Assembly (NCBI GenBank): GCA_026018925.1
Contig: JAKSZU010000012.1
Coordinates: 27,579,814 to 27,643,813 of the forward strand
Direction of reading: 5' to 3'
Length of the DNA: 64,000 bases
Origin: Tupaia tana
Taxonomy: Eukaryota > Chordata > Mammalia > Scandentia > Tupaiidae
A program made the position numbers and the translations under genes. This document shows, in pieces, positions 24,535 to 35,575 of the stretch (positions within the stretch are counted from its first letter, which is position 1; the number at the start of each line of letters is the position of its first letter). The notes below the pieces were generated by a model. The model was not told the DNA's origin. It searched no databases and saw only the letters and a list, made by a program, of their open reading frames with translations.

Positions 24535-25140
24535 AAGTGACAAGAATACACAATGGAAAAAGATAGTCTAGTAAATGGCATGGTGGTTAAAGACTCTAGA
24601 TTCCCACATGGACGACAGCAGTTCGAGTCCCAGATCTGGCGGCTTGCTTTCACCCTTTCTCTCTCTGTCTCTTTCTGATCAAATTAAAAAATAATTAAAA
24701 AAAAGAAAAAGATAGTCTATTCTATGAATGATGTTGGCAAATTTATATACCTACATGCAGAATGAAATGGGCACTGATCTTATTCCTTATTCAAGATTCA
24801 ACTCCATTTGGAGTCTTAAACACTTATGATCTAAAACTCTATAACTACTAGAAGAAAGTATTGGGGAAAAACTCCATGGTGTTGATCTGGGAGGTGATTC
24901 TTAGATATGGTCCCAACATCACAGTTATCAAAAGCAAAAATAGAAAAATAAGAATTCCTCAGTCTCGAAAAGCAACTGTATAGTGAAGAAAATAATTAGT
25001 AGAGTGAATAGACAACCCACCAATTGAAAAAAAAAACTTTGCAAATTGTGCTCAGATAAAGGTCTAATGTCCAAAATATACAAGAAATACAAACTACTCA
25101 ATATGGAGGAAAAAAAAAAAACCCTATTTGAAAGTGAACA
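24535..25140 (+). repeat. LINE-1 ORF2 fragment
   Basis: Decayed plus-strand LINE-1 ORF2: CTATAACTACTAGAAGAAAG, GGGGAAAAACTCCATG and GTCTAATGTCCAAAATATAC. A SINE-B (about 24566-24712) interrupts it. No open frame remains. Confidence 0.75.
24566..24712 (+). repeat. SINE-B in LINE-1
   Basis: Head ..AAATGGCATGGTGGTTAAAG, box B AGTTCGAGTCCC, CT-rich region and an A-rich tail. It is flanked by AAAAGATAGTCTA-type sequence. Confidence 0.8.
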
Positions 25141-25395
25141 AAGGGCCAACCTACAGTGTAGTGCTGAAGGTGGTCAGATCCCACATGGCTCACTGTGTGG
25201 TTTAAGTTCCAGACCCAGTGGTTTGAAAAATACATCAGGTACATTTGTGTCCATGCCCAAAATACTGTGAAGAGAATGGAGGAAAAGGGAATGTGGCATG
25301 GCCATATTTTGTTGGGGTGATTTCTCACTGTATCTGTCTCTCTGTGTCTCTGTCATGAGTACACATGTCCAATAACAAAATTAAAATTTCTATAT
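25141..25395 (+). repeat. diverged SINE-A
   Basis: Begins GGGCCAACCTACAGTGTAG and ends GTACACATGTCCAATAACAAAA. Confidence 0.65.
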
Positions 25396-25469
25396 ATATT
25401 CATGTAATAAGCCCTGTACAGTTTTTCTTTCTTTCTATGTAGCATTTTATTTATTTATTTATTTACTTA

Positions 25470-25715
25470 CTTATTTATTTTGGTTTTCGTTATAGGGAAC
25501 ATGCACTTGCCGGAGAGAAACAGAGACAGGGAAAGTAAGAAATCACTCCTCAGAGGGATGATCATGCCACAATCACTTCTTCATTCTCCTGGGATATGAG
25601 GTATGAACACACACACACCTGGTGTGAATTTCAAGCCAACAGATCTGGGATTCAAACTGTGGTCAGCTATGTGAGAATCCAGTGCCTTAACCACCATGCC
25701 ACTTCCTGGGCCCAT
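25470..25715 (-). repeat. diverged SINE-A
   Basis: Minus-strand copy from GTTTTCGTTATAGGGAACATG to the terminal TTCCTGGGCCC. Confidence 0.72.
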
Positions 25716-26292
25716 CTTCTATTCTTATTACATTAAACAGTACAAAGTAGTAATGAATGAATAGCAACAGGAATTCCTGGCTTATTTCTGATTTTAAAGA
25801 AAATACTTTGAGACTTTCAGTATTATGACTTTGCATATTAAAGCTTATTTATAATTATATTTGATTGACTAATCCAGTTTTCCTCCATTTTTACTCCTGA
25901 GTGAATGATTGAATTAAGAACTGAGCCCACAACTGTGGTAGAGAAGTTTAAGAACCAAGAAGGCCACACTTCTGAAATTCATAATCACAGTATATACTTT
26001 TGAATGAATCTTAATTAGAAGAACAGACTGTATTCCCACTACCACATCCAGTATCAAGCAGAAAGGATTATAAAAACAAGGAATAGGAGAATACTGTTAA
26101 GAAAGAAATTATCATTTTCCTCCATATGTTACTATTAGAAATAAATGTTTATCTCTCAACTAATCCCTCAGAAATGGATAATCAAGAAGCAGGAACTATA
26201 TATATTCCCTGGTATGTTATTTACTAAATCTATGAAAGTGGGAGAAAGTCTGTGTGTCACCACCACAAATTATATTTTAAAAACTAATTATT

Positions 26293-26556
26293 GGGACCAG
26301 CAAGTAGCATAATGGCTATGTCGCTGGACTCCCATGTAGTCGACCGCGGTTTGAGTCCAGGACCCGGTGGCTTAAACTCACGCCGGGCGTGTGTGCGTGC
26401 GTGCCCAAGATCCCGAGAGGAGAATGGAGGAGAAGGGATTGCAGTGTGGCCATCCCCCCTGGGGGGTGATTTCTCGCTTTCTATCCCTCTGTCTCTCTCT
26501 CTGTCTATCTGGTGAGTGCACGCACCCTATAGCAAAAACCTCTCCAAAAAAAAAAT
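26293..26556 (+). repeat. SINE-A with target-site duplication
   Basis: Near-consensus plus-strand copy, flanked by CTAATTATT at 26284-26292 and 26557-26565. Confidence 0.9.
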
Positions 26557-27206
26557 CTAATTATTTGTGCATTAACTTCTGTATTTTTCAATACAGAAAA
26601 TTATAACTCTAATTATATGTGTATCACGATTATTTCAGTGAAAGATTTTAGTCTTATTTTAGGCTTCTAAAGAAAAAATGATATCTTGATATATTAGTTT
26701 CTTAGCTTAATAAGCACTTTTTAGACAGAAACATGTTTTTAAAATGAATAGACAAATTGCAGTCTCAGAATGTACATTTTGTATTTTCCTCTTCTATTAA
26801 GTCTATACAGTGTTTATCAACTGCTCCCACCCATTTCTATTGCTGTTGTCTTTATATCATCATTCAGTTATTTTTTTTCTCTACTTCCCCTTCATATTTG
26901 GTCTAAAAATGCATGCTATTCACTAACCTAATTTTTGGCTCTTCACCAATACCCAACTTTATTTTTTCAAAATGCTTGTTGTGTTTTACATTCACATAGC
27001 AATGTCTAAAGAATTTATTTTTTTCATTACACCCTTTTACATCACTTGTTATAATTTTGACGATTCTAGTAGATGTACAACAACTTTGAGGTTTTGAATT
27101 GTCTTTCCCTGATTATTAAAGATGTTAAGAACATTTTTATGTACTTATTGAACATTTATGTATCTCTCTTAGGGAAAAGACTATTAAAATCCTTTGCCCA
27201 TTTTTT

Positions 27207-27460
27207 GGGGGGGAGACATTTTTGCTATAGGGCACATGCGCTCTCCAGAAAAACAGAGAGAGACAGAGAGACAGAAAGCGAGAATCACCCTCTGGGGGCA
27301 TGGCCACACCACAACCCCTTCTCCTCCATCTCCTCTCAGTGTCTTGGGAAAGCACACACACAAGCCCAGTGTGAGTTTAAGCCACCAGGTCTGGGACTCA
27401 AATCACAGTCAACTACATGGGAGTCCAGTGATGTAGCCATTATGCCATCTGCTGGTCCCC
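27207..27460 (-). repeat. SINE-A with 14-bp target-site duplication
   Basis: Inserted in the LINE-1. TTTGCCCATTTTTT occurs at 27193-27206 and 27461-27474. Confidence 0.9.
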
Positions 27461-27904
27461 TTTGCCCATTTTTTATTGGGATAGCTGACTTTTTACTATT
27501 TAGTTATAGGAGTTCTTTATATTTTCTACAATAGATACAATTGCCATATTAGATATTTTGATTTATAAATATATTATCCCATTCTTTTAGTTATACTTTC
27601 ATTACTCAATCATTTACAAAGATTTTAAATTTTAATATAGTCCATTTTATGTATTTGTTTTATCATCATTTGTGCTCTGAATCATATCTAAGAATGACTG
27701 CCTAATGCAAAGCCATGTAGATTTACTCCTATGTTTTCCATTGTAAGTTTTGTAATTTTACCTTTTACATATATGTCTATATTCCATTTAAGTTAGATTG
27801 TCTTATATTGTTTATTTATTTATGTATTTATCTATCTTTTGTAGAGTTACAATTTTATTCTTTGTACGTAAATATTCTGGTGGCATAACACTGGTTTTAT
27901 TTTT

Positions 27905-28101
27905 TTAAAGAATTATTTTATTTAACTTTATTTATTTTATTTTGACCAGAGAGGGATAGAGTAAGACAGAGAGAGAAAGAGAGAAAGTGAGAGAGAGAGA
28001 AAGTGAGAAAGTGAGAAAGCAAGCTGTCAGGTCTGGGACTCGAATCACAGCTGCCATGTGAGAGTCCAGCGCCCTAACCACCACACCACCTGCCGGCCAC
28101 T
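27905..28101 (-). repeat. SINE-B in LINE-1
   Basis: Minus-strand copy with (GA)n, GTCTGGGACTCGAATC and terminal ACCACCTGCCGGCC. Confidence 0.8.
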
Positions 28102-28444
28102 TGACACCAGTTGTTGAAAAACTACTCTTTTCCAACCTCATTTTGTTGATTTTTTTAGCACTCTTGACCCTTTAGGCTCTTGAATATTTCCCATTAATCT
28201 ATATGTCTGTCCTAATTCCAGTACCACGCTGTCTTCATAATGTAATATGTTTTAAAGTCAGATAATGTTTGTACTTATGCTGTTCTCTTCTTTTTCCAGA
28301 TATTTTGGTTATTCTGAGGTCTTTGCATTTTGTTATAAATATTAATATCAGCTTCAATATTTTTGTAAAATGCAACATTAAAATTTTGATAAGAATTGTA
28401 TAGAATCTATAAATCAATTTGGAAAATATTATCTCTTATTTTCG

Positions 28445-28655
28445 AAGTTCATTAATTTCTTCCACCAGGAAGAGTCAGAGATAGAGGAAACCCCACCAGG
28501 GTCCTTATGCCATGATCCACCCTAGTCTCAGCCAACCTGTAGCAAAAACATAGATGCACACTTGGCATGCTCAGGTAGGTCTTGGGACATGAACTCAGGA
28601 CCTGTTCCTTGTGGATCCAGTGGGATCAGCACTATTAAATCACTTGGCCCCACTA
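28445..28655 (-). repeat. old SINE-like fragment
   Basis: Weak match to the SINE pattern, ending TTAAATCACTTGGCCCC. Confidence 0.35.
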
Positions 28656-28825
28656 TTGTCATCTAAACAGTATTACTTATTTTATGTTATTATGTATGTT
28701 TTACATTTATTTATATCTTCCTTAATGTATATTTAAGTATGTTAAATTTTTATTGCAATTTAAATGATTCATTAAACAGTTTTAAGGTAAGGGATTTAAA
28801 TTTTATTGTTAGATTTAGACATTAT

Positions 28826-28826
28826 A

Positions 28827-28891
<65 letters not shown>
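28826..28891. repeat. (TG)n(TA)n microsatellite
   Basis: TG run directly followed by a TA run. Confidence 0.95.
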
Positions 28892-28893
<2 letters not shown>

Positions 28894-29428
28894 CCTTTTT
28901 ATGAGAGAGAGATTTTCACTATAGGGCATATGCACTCACTGGAGAGATAGAGAGAGAGACAGAAAGTGAGAAATCACCCCCCAGAGAGGATGGGCATGCT
29001 GTAATCTTTCTCTTTCATTCTCCTCTCAGGATTTTGGGCATACACACACAAGGTCTGGTGTGTTTCAAGCCACTGGATCTGAGACTCGAATGCAGTCAGT
29101 CACATGGGAGTCCAATTTCTTTTCTTTTCTTTCTTTTTTTCTTTTTTAGAGGTTTTTGCTATAGGGCACGTGCGCCCGCCAGACAGACAGAGAGAGACAG
29201 AAAGTGAGAAATCACCCCTAGGGGGGATGGCCACGCTGCAGTCCCTTCTCCTCCATTCTCCTCTCGGGATTCAGGGCATGCACGCACATGCGCCTGGCAT
29301 GAGTTTTAAGCCACCCGGTCCGGGACATGAACCACAGTTGACCACATAGGAGTCCAGCAACATAGCCATTATGCTAAATGCTGGTCCCGGGAGTTCAATT
29401 TCTTAACCACTACATCACCTGCTGGCCT
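28892..29428 (-). repeat. SINE-A split by a nested SINE-A
   Basis: The outer minus-strand copy starts with GAGAGAGATTTTCACTATAGG and resumes after the nested copy with TTAACCACTACATCACCTGCTGGCC. Confidence 0.82.
29122..29390 (-). repeat. nested SINE-A
   Basis: Flanked by GAGTCCAATTTCTT (29108-29121) and GAGTTCAATTTCTT (29391-29404), a duplication with one mismatch. Confidence 0.88.
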
Positions 29429-29617
29429 CTCTCTCTCTCTCTCCAGATAGAGAGAGAGAAAGAAGGAGAATGCATTTTCATTTGGGTGTGGTCACACCAG
29501 TCATTTCTCCTCCATTTCTCCATCTGCTGGGATTTGAGGTGCACATGCACATGTACCCCATGTGCATGGCAGCAGCATTTACCAAGGTTACACCTCAGTG
29601 TGTGTCAACAAATGAAT

Positions 29618-29621
29618 GAAG

Positions 29622-29653
<32 letters not shown>
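29618..29653. repeat. (GT)n microsatellite
   Basis: GT dinucleotides following a SINE-like CT/GA segment (29428-29600). Confidence 0.9.
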
Positions 29654-29658
<5 letters not shown>

Positions 29659-29723
29659 CTGCATAATGACATATTCAATAGTATTTATTTATGTATGTAT
29701 TTATTTATTTATTTATAAGAAGG

Positions 29724-29815
29724 AAGGCTAGCTAGGTGACATAATGGTTAAGGCACTGGATCCCACACCAACTCTATGGCTCAACTCCTGGACCCAGTGT
29801 CTTGAAAAACACACT

Positions 29816-29856
<41 letters not shown>

Positions 29857-29940
29857 CCCTAAATCCAAAAAACAGAATTCAGAGAAGGGTTTGTGGCATG
29901 GCCATCGCCTCTGTGCATAGTTTAAAGCTTAAAGCAGGCC
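29724..29940 (+). repeat. diverged SINE-A with expanded (GT)n
   Basis: Head GGCTAGCTAGGTGACATAATGG. The CATGTGCGTGTGCC region has expanded to (TG)n at 29818-29853. Confidence 0.65.
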
Positions 29941-30426
29941 CACAAAGAAGCTCCCTTCTCTTTTCTCCAAATTCTATACTTAGATTATTTCATTTTCCTA
30001 GTATACTAACTCTGCTTCTGCTTATCATGATTCTGTCAATCTTTCCACAGAGCTTAACTATGATTTCTTCCATAAACTCATTCCTGCTCAACTTAATATA
30101 AAATGATCTCTTTCATGTTTATAAATCCATCATATAAGATTGTAACTTTCATTAACCTGTCTTGAATTACTTCTAAAATTGTTGCAATCTTTTCAAAATT
30201 TTGTAATACAGGGATTTTACAATGACAACATTTTTGAAAAGTTCATTTTATTTTCACATTCTGTAAGACAAATTTAAATCTGGCAACTCAGCAAATTTGA
30301 CCAGTATTTAGCTGCCACTATTCTTTCACATTCTCTGAATTCTCCATTGGTACTAGCAATGATTATAGCATCTACAGAAATCTGATATCAGCTCTAAAAT
30401 ATCAGCCAGTATGCTGAATGTTGGCA

Positions 30427-30427
<1 letters not shown>

Positions 30428-30488
<61 letters not shown>

Positions 30489-30490
30489 AT
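30428..30490. repeat. (TA)n(TG)n microsatellite
   Basis: TA run passing into a TG run. Confidence 0.95.
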
Positions 30491-31187
30491 GTAAATTGAT
30501 ATAATTTATTGAAATAATTATTTTTGTCATCATACTAAACACAATGACATACATTTCTGTTCAGAGACCCCAAAATATCATAGTACTGGAAAACTGTGGC
30601 TATGAATATAGCCATTTACATATCTTAACATTTGGAATAAGTTCTTAGAAAACAACATTAAAATGTATGAATTTACCTTTAACGATAGTACTAATAATAC
30701 TTACACAATGTTATCAGGTTTTTGCAAAATTGATAACACAATGTCATCTAACCCAATAATGTAACACATTAGTAATAGTAACACACATTTCAAAAGATTA
30801 CAAAAGATTATAAACTGAATTTTCAAATAAATTTGCCTCTGGTCATACTGCTCATTACTTGTAGACTTAGACATCTAGATTAGTTTTTCTTTCTCCATAA
30901 CCAAGACATTTTATTTTACATATAAGGAATGACAATAGCTTTGAGTAGTCTCATAGAATTGTAACTTCAAAACTTAGAAGATACCTAAAAAAAACCAGTT
31001 ATTAGAAGATGATTAACATTTTTAGAACATATTTGGGCACAAAAATAATTCTATAGCTTCACTGACTGACAATGTATAGTTTTATGTTATGATATGTGTA
31101 TGTTATCTTTCGTTTTCCTTAAAGCCTTACATAATGTCACTGCAGGTTGCTATGATATCTAACCAAATTTCTTTAATTGTGTTTGCT

Positions 31188-31558
31188 CAGAGACAACAGG
31201 TGGTGTAATGGTTATGGTACTGTACTCCCACAAGGCCAAGTACGGTTCAAGTCTTGGACCTGGAGGCTTGAAAATTATTCTGAGGGCAAGGCCAGCCATC
31301 AGTATAATCATTGACATTGAAACAGTTATGTCACTAGACTCTTGCATAGTTTACTGCAGTTTGAGTCCCAGACCCAGAGGCTTAAAACTCACACCAGATG
31401 CCTGTGCGTACGTATCCAAGATCCCAAGAGGAGAGTGGAGGAGAAGGAACTGCAGCATGGCCATCACCCCTGGGGGAGATTTCTTGCTTTCTGTCTCTCT
31501 GTCTATCTCTGTCTCTCTGGTGAGTGCATGCACCCTACAGCAAAATCTTTATCTCTGA
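31188..31558 (+). repeat. two overlapping SINE-A copies
   Basis: A first head (ACAACAGGTGGTGTAATGG..GGTTCAAGTCTTGG) is followed by a second copy starting about 31292 (GCCAGCCATCAGTATAATC..), which runs to CCTACAGCAAAATC. Confidence 0.7.
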
Positions 31559-31783
31559 AAAAAAAAAAAAAGAAGAGAAAGAAATAAAGAAAGAGAAAGA
31601 AAAAGAAAAAGAAAAAGAAAGAAAGGAAGAAAGAAGGAAAGAAGAAATAAAGGAAGGAAGAAAGAAAAACAGAAAGAGAAGAAAGAGAGAAAAAAGAAAG
31701 GAGGAGGAAAGACAAAAGAAAGAGAAAGAAAGAAAGAAAAGAAAGAAAAGAAAGAAAGAAAGAAAGGAAAGAAAGGAAAGAAA

Positions 31784-31845
<62 letters not shown>

Positions 31846-31886
31846 GGGAGGGAGGGAGAGAGGGAGGAATAGAGAGAGAGAGAGAG

Positions 31887-31929
<43 letters not shown>

Positions 31930-32075
31930 AAAGAAAGAAAGAAAGAAAAAAAAAGACAAGACAAGACAAGACAAGACAAGACAAGGAAAAGAAAAGAAAA
32001 GAAAAGAAAAGAAAAGAAAAGAAAAGAAAAGAAAAGAAAAGAAAAGAAAAGAAAAGAAAAGAAAAGAAAAAGAAA
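31559..32075. repeat. long polypurine tract, (GAAA)n/(GACAA)n/(GAAAA)n
   Basis: About 517 bases almost free of pyrimidines on the plus strand. It moves from mixed GAAA/GGAA to pure GAAA (31795-31850), GGGAGGGA, GAAA again, GACAA (7 units near 31955-31985) and then a run of GAAAA units to 32070. It grew from the A-rich tail of the preceding SINE. Long Lys/Arg/Glu or Phe/Leu/Ser frames here are artefacts. Confidence 0.95.
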
Positions 32076-32240
32076 ATCATGCTAGGTATGTGTGCATGCA
32101 TGCCCAAAATCCCTGGAGGAGAATGGAGGAGAGGGATTGCAGCATGGCCATCCACTCTGGCGGGCTTATTTCTCACTTTCCCTTTCACTGGCTCTCTCTG
32201 GTGAGAGACACGCCCTATGGCAAAAAACAAAACAAAACAA
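32076..32240 (+). repeat. 5'-truncated SINE-A
   Basis: Starts in the middle of the consensus (CATGCTAGGTATGTGTGC) and ends GCCCTATGGCAAAAAAC. Confidence 0.8.
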
Positions 32241-32417
32241 AAAATCAATTTTGTTTATTCTGAGATGCCCTATTAGATACCTACCTCATGCCTTGTACAA
32301 ACAAGAACAGATACAAATTTATTATACTGCAGCAAACATTTTATTTAAGAAAATCATTTCACTCATGTGAATTTTGCTGTTTTATTTTTCTAGTTATAAA
32401 ATATATATTTATATAGT

Positions 32418-32420
<3 letters not shown>

Positions 32421-32453
<33 letters not shown>
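32421..32453. repeat. (TA)n microsatellite
   Basis: TA dinucleotides. Confidence 0.92.
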
Positions 32454-32457
<4 letters not shown>

Positions 32458-33107
32458 TTATCTTACATTTGTCCTTCAAAACTCATCTACATTTTTATTA
32501 TGAGAACTGTACATTTCCTGCTGTCGACTTTGTGTAGGCTAAATAGCTAAAAGGAAACTGGACCTGAAAAGAGATTTTTGAAGAATATAATAGTCTGTAT
32601 ATGACATTATTAAAACATGAAAACAAGGCTGTCAGCATTTTAACAGAGAATGTCATTACTTATAGATTAACCCACATAAGGCTTGTCTGACTAACTAGAA
32701 ATATAAGTAAACTTTCACTCTAGACAGGACAATGTGAATTAAATTTCTCTGAGGAATGCTGTTGGTAATGGTGTAATACTGGAGGCGGAAGAGGGGGCCA
32801 CATAGTAGATGAAGGATTAAAACCAATATAATACAATTAAGTAATTTATCAATGTGAAAATTTAATTTTCATTTTATGTGCTTTATTCTTAAAAATATAA
32901 TTAAACTTTAGGGGCATTTAAAATGAGACATAACATCCAAGTTAAGAAAAACACTAAAAGACATATACTTTTGAAGAAAAAGTTCCTGAAAATTAACTAT
33001 GTTCATCTTGCTTTTAAGAGAAATGATCACTTCCATAAGAATATAGAAGTAAGTTCTTTAGATAACCATATTTAGATATTCTCTGTGTTACATTCCATTA
33101 ATTCCTT

Positions 33108-33111
33108 CCAC
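33108..33111. repeat. target-site duplication, left copy
   Basis: CCAC directly before the LTR; the partner is at 41492-41495. Confidence 0.9.
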
Positions 33112-33563
33112 TGTTAGGGCGCCGGCCGCCTGGCTTGGCGCGCTTTCCGTCCAGAGGGTACGCGACCCCCAATCAACCACAAGAGTCGGTTCTTGATGCA
33201 AAATGCAAGAGGTTTTATTTTTCCAGCCGGCTGGGGTCTAAGCAAACACCTGACGCAGCAGGCCTGAGCGAGGACCCCGTTTTTAGGGTTATAGGTCTTT
33301 TTATAAGCAGGAGAAGGTATGCGGAAGTTTAACGGGTAGTTCATTTCTAGGGGGAAGGGTGGCAGTCTTGTGACACACGTGCATGGGTTGTCTTTCTAGT
33401 TCCATGTCCACATTCCTTTTGCTCCATTCCTGGAGGTTTGCATAATTAAGTCTGTCGGGGCAGTTTATCACAAGGGCAGTTTATCACAAGGGCATCCGGC
33501 AAAGGCAAAGGTTAAATTTTATCTCTACAGAGCAGAAAGACATAATTTAAAGTTATTTTTACA
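33112..33563 (-). repeat. 3' LTR of gammaretroviral provirus
   Basis: 452 bp, beginning TGTAAAAATAAC and ending CGCCCTAACA in sense orientation. It has a TATA box (TATAAAAAG, 33297-33305 reversed) and AATAAA (33214-33219 reversed). Two tandem 16-bp units (33458-33489) lie in U3 and contain GATAA. This copy supplies the poly(A) site. Confidence 0.96.
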
Positions 33564-33575
33564 TTCCCCCATTTT
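33564..33575 (-). promoter_or_regulatory. polypurine tract
   Basis: In sense it reads AAAATGGGGGAA and abuts the U3 TG. This is the plus-strand DNA primer site typical of gammaretroviruses. Confidence 0.9.
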
Positions 33576-33607
33576 GCGTTTTTTGGAAGAAGTTTTAATC
33601 ATAAAAC

Positions 33608-35575
33608 TTATGGACCCACAAGAGCATCAGAATAATTTTCTGACTGTTGGAGAGTCTGATATTGTTGTCGGAGCATGAGTACTTGAACTGCGCTTACCCG
33701 CTCACGGACGAAAGTGACTAGGCGGTTTAAAATGCAAGGCCCGAAGGTTAAGATGAGAAGGAGTATAATTAGGGGACCGAGCAAACTAGAGACAAGGGTG
33801 GTGAGCCAGGGGGAACGGCTATACCAACTTTCGAACCATCCCTGCTGGGCTTCTCGGTCTTGACGCCTTTTGTCTAGCCGTTCTCGAAGTTTAGTCATGG
33901 AGTCTTTAACGACTCCTGAATGGTCTGCATAGAAACAGCATTGTTTATTCAAAGCAGCACATAGTCCCCCTTCTTTAAGGAATAGGAGGTCAAGTCCTCG
34001 CCTGTTTTGTAATACTACTTCAGACAAGGAGGTTAGGGACTCTTGAAGTTTAGTTATAGAGTTTTCTACGGCCCGTAGATCTTCGTCTATGGCTGCACGC
34101 AGGCTTTCTGCATATTGGGGGGCCTGTATAAGTGCAGTTGTCCCGGTTCCAATGCCCGCGGCCACTCCGAGGCTTAATAATACTGCCAGGGTGGTCAGTG
34201 AGACTGGGTCTCTCTTTTGTCTAAAATGTTTTAGGCCAAATTGGTTTTCAAAGGTGTCAGAAGCATAATAGATGACTCTGGGGAGTACCTGTACTAGAAC
34301 ACAGTAGTCAGAGTTGGGGTTAAACACCGAGGAAGAGACGCAAGGGGTCAGCCCAGTAGTACAAGCCCACCAACTCCCAGGAGGGGGCACTAAGTATGTA
34401 TTAGTGGAGTGGATGGTTGAAATAGTCTTATTACACAGATGTTGGCGGTCAGAGGGCACTTTGCCGAGGCAGGTGCCCTGTCCTGAGACCATTGCGAGGG
34501 TGAGCGTAGAGTTCCAACTGCAGGAGTGGGGGGAGGGAGTGGTGTTATAGGTTCCTGGGAAAGCTATGCCCTCATAGTAGGGGGGGCTCGAGGCTAAGCA
34601 CAGCCAACAGGACTCGGTAAGGCTGGGACTAGAGGAATTGAGGGCAGAGAAGGCTCCCTGTACTAAATTGAGAAGTCTCTGCCCAGTACCGGGGGGGTTC
34701 GGAGTACTTGGGGTGAGGGTGGACTGAACTGTGGGGCTGGGTACTGGGGGTTTCTGAGGGATAGGAATGGCGGATGTTTGAGGGACCTGGGGAACTTTGG
34801 GTGGTGATTCTTGTTCAATCAGGACAGAATTGGGCCCCACAGGTGCAGTAGGAGGGTCTTGTACGCGCAGCCTGATGGAAAAGGCGATGCCGGGATCCGC
34901 CCCCGTGGCATATAGTCTAAGGCCCCACATTTTCCCGATGAGCCAATTTTGGGTTCTTCGCTTACCCTCAGCAGTAAAGGTGACCTGAACGGGGTTGTAT
35001 CTAGTGAGGGTACCTTTGCAAGCGTCCCAGGTGTTAGGGCCTCGCCATGGCCCTCTAGTAACAGTTATCAGAGGATCTGGGTGTGGCGGAGTCCAAGAAA
35101 TGTAGCCGGTGGACACACAATCCCAATCATAACAGAAGAAATGTGCGGTGCCCCCACATTTGTAAGAGTTGCTACCAGGGCAGACATAAAAGTAATGATC
35201 GTAGGTGCCTGATTTAGTGCCCGGACCCGCACATCCATACTGCAGCCTGAAGGGATCTTGGATGGACTTAGTCCACAAGTCACCCACGAGGTCACAGAGA
35301 TCAAATTCTAGGGTGGGAAACCAAGTCCCCAATGGGGCCGTGCGAGTGGTGATGTTAACAACGTGGTTATCACCCACACGGGAGATTACCCAAGAAAGGG
35401 ACAGGGGCTTATGGGGGTTGGCACTACTTATTGCAGGCAGAGGCATCAGGAGGAGCAAGACTGCCGCGGCGAATGCGGAGCTTGAGTGGGTGATCTAGTT
35501 TTTCCACCTTCCAAGTGGGGTCTGGCGGAGGCGCTGGTTTAGCATGGGAGGCGTGGATTTAAGAAGCGATGCCAT
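33608..35575 (-). pseudogene. env: gammaretroviral env with one amber codon in the leader
   Basis: Envelope glycoprotein gene. Its first ATG (35575) overlaps the end of pol by 17 bases, as in gammaretroviruses. Codon 27 (35497-35495) is TAG, ahead of the hydrophobic signal core, so no normal signal-bearing protein starts from this ATG. The next in-frame ATG is codon 44 (35446), after most of that core. Downstream the frame is open to the stop. SU has a cysteine-rich receptor-binding region, a proline-rich hinge and the CWLC motif. A furin-type RQKR site (codons 452-455) precedes a 200-residue TM with a hydrophobic fusion segment, LQNRRGLDLLFLKEGG, C-x6-CC (CAALNKQCC), a membrane anchor and a cytoplasmic tail. 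Near the mature N-terminus the sequence reads PHK. An assembly error at the amber cannot be excluded. Confidence 0.9.

Larger units (their letters stand above)
27000..28440 (-). repeat. LINE-1 ORF2 fragment
   Basis: Antisense LINE-1 ORF2. The plus strand reads CCTTTGCCCATTTTTTATTGGG, GAGTTCTTTATATTTTCTAC, GAAGATTTACTCCTATGTTTTC-like sequence and TTGGTTATTCTGAGGTC. It is interrupted by SINEs at 27207-27460 and 27905-28101. Confidence 0.78.
13487..33107. other. long gene-free interval
   Basis: No protein-coding gene was recognised in about 19.6 kb. It holds SINEs, LINE-1 fragments, microsatellites and a purine tract (listed separately). Unassigned A/T-rich stretches include 13490-13880, 18260-19200, 20640-23000, 23270-24070, 25720-26290, 29940-31190 and 32460-33107. 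Confidence 0.6.

Noticed and set aside
31524-32248. Open frames of 140-237 codons on both strands, rich in Lys/Glu/Arg or Phe/Leu/Ser
   Set aside because: They are translations of the GAAA/GAAAA purine tract and SINE sequence, without family features.
33135-33344. Short ORFs inside the LTR, repeated at 41039-41272
   Set aside because: They are present only because the two LTRs are identical; no recognisable product.
34314-35498. Plus-strand frames opposite env
   Set aside because: Antisense shadows of the env reading frame.
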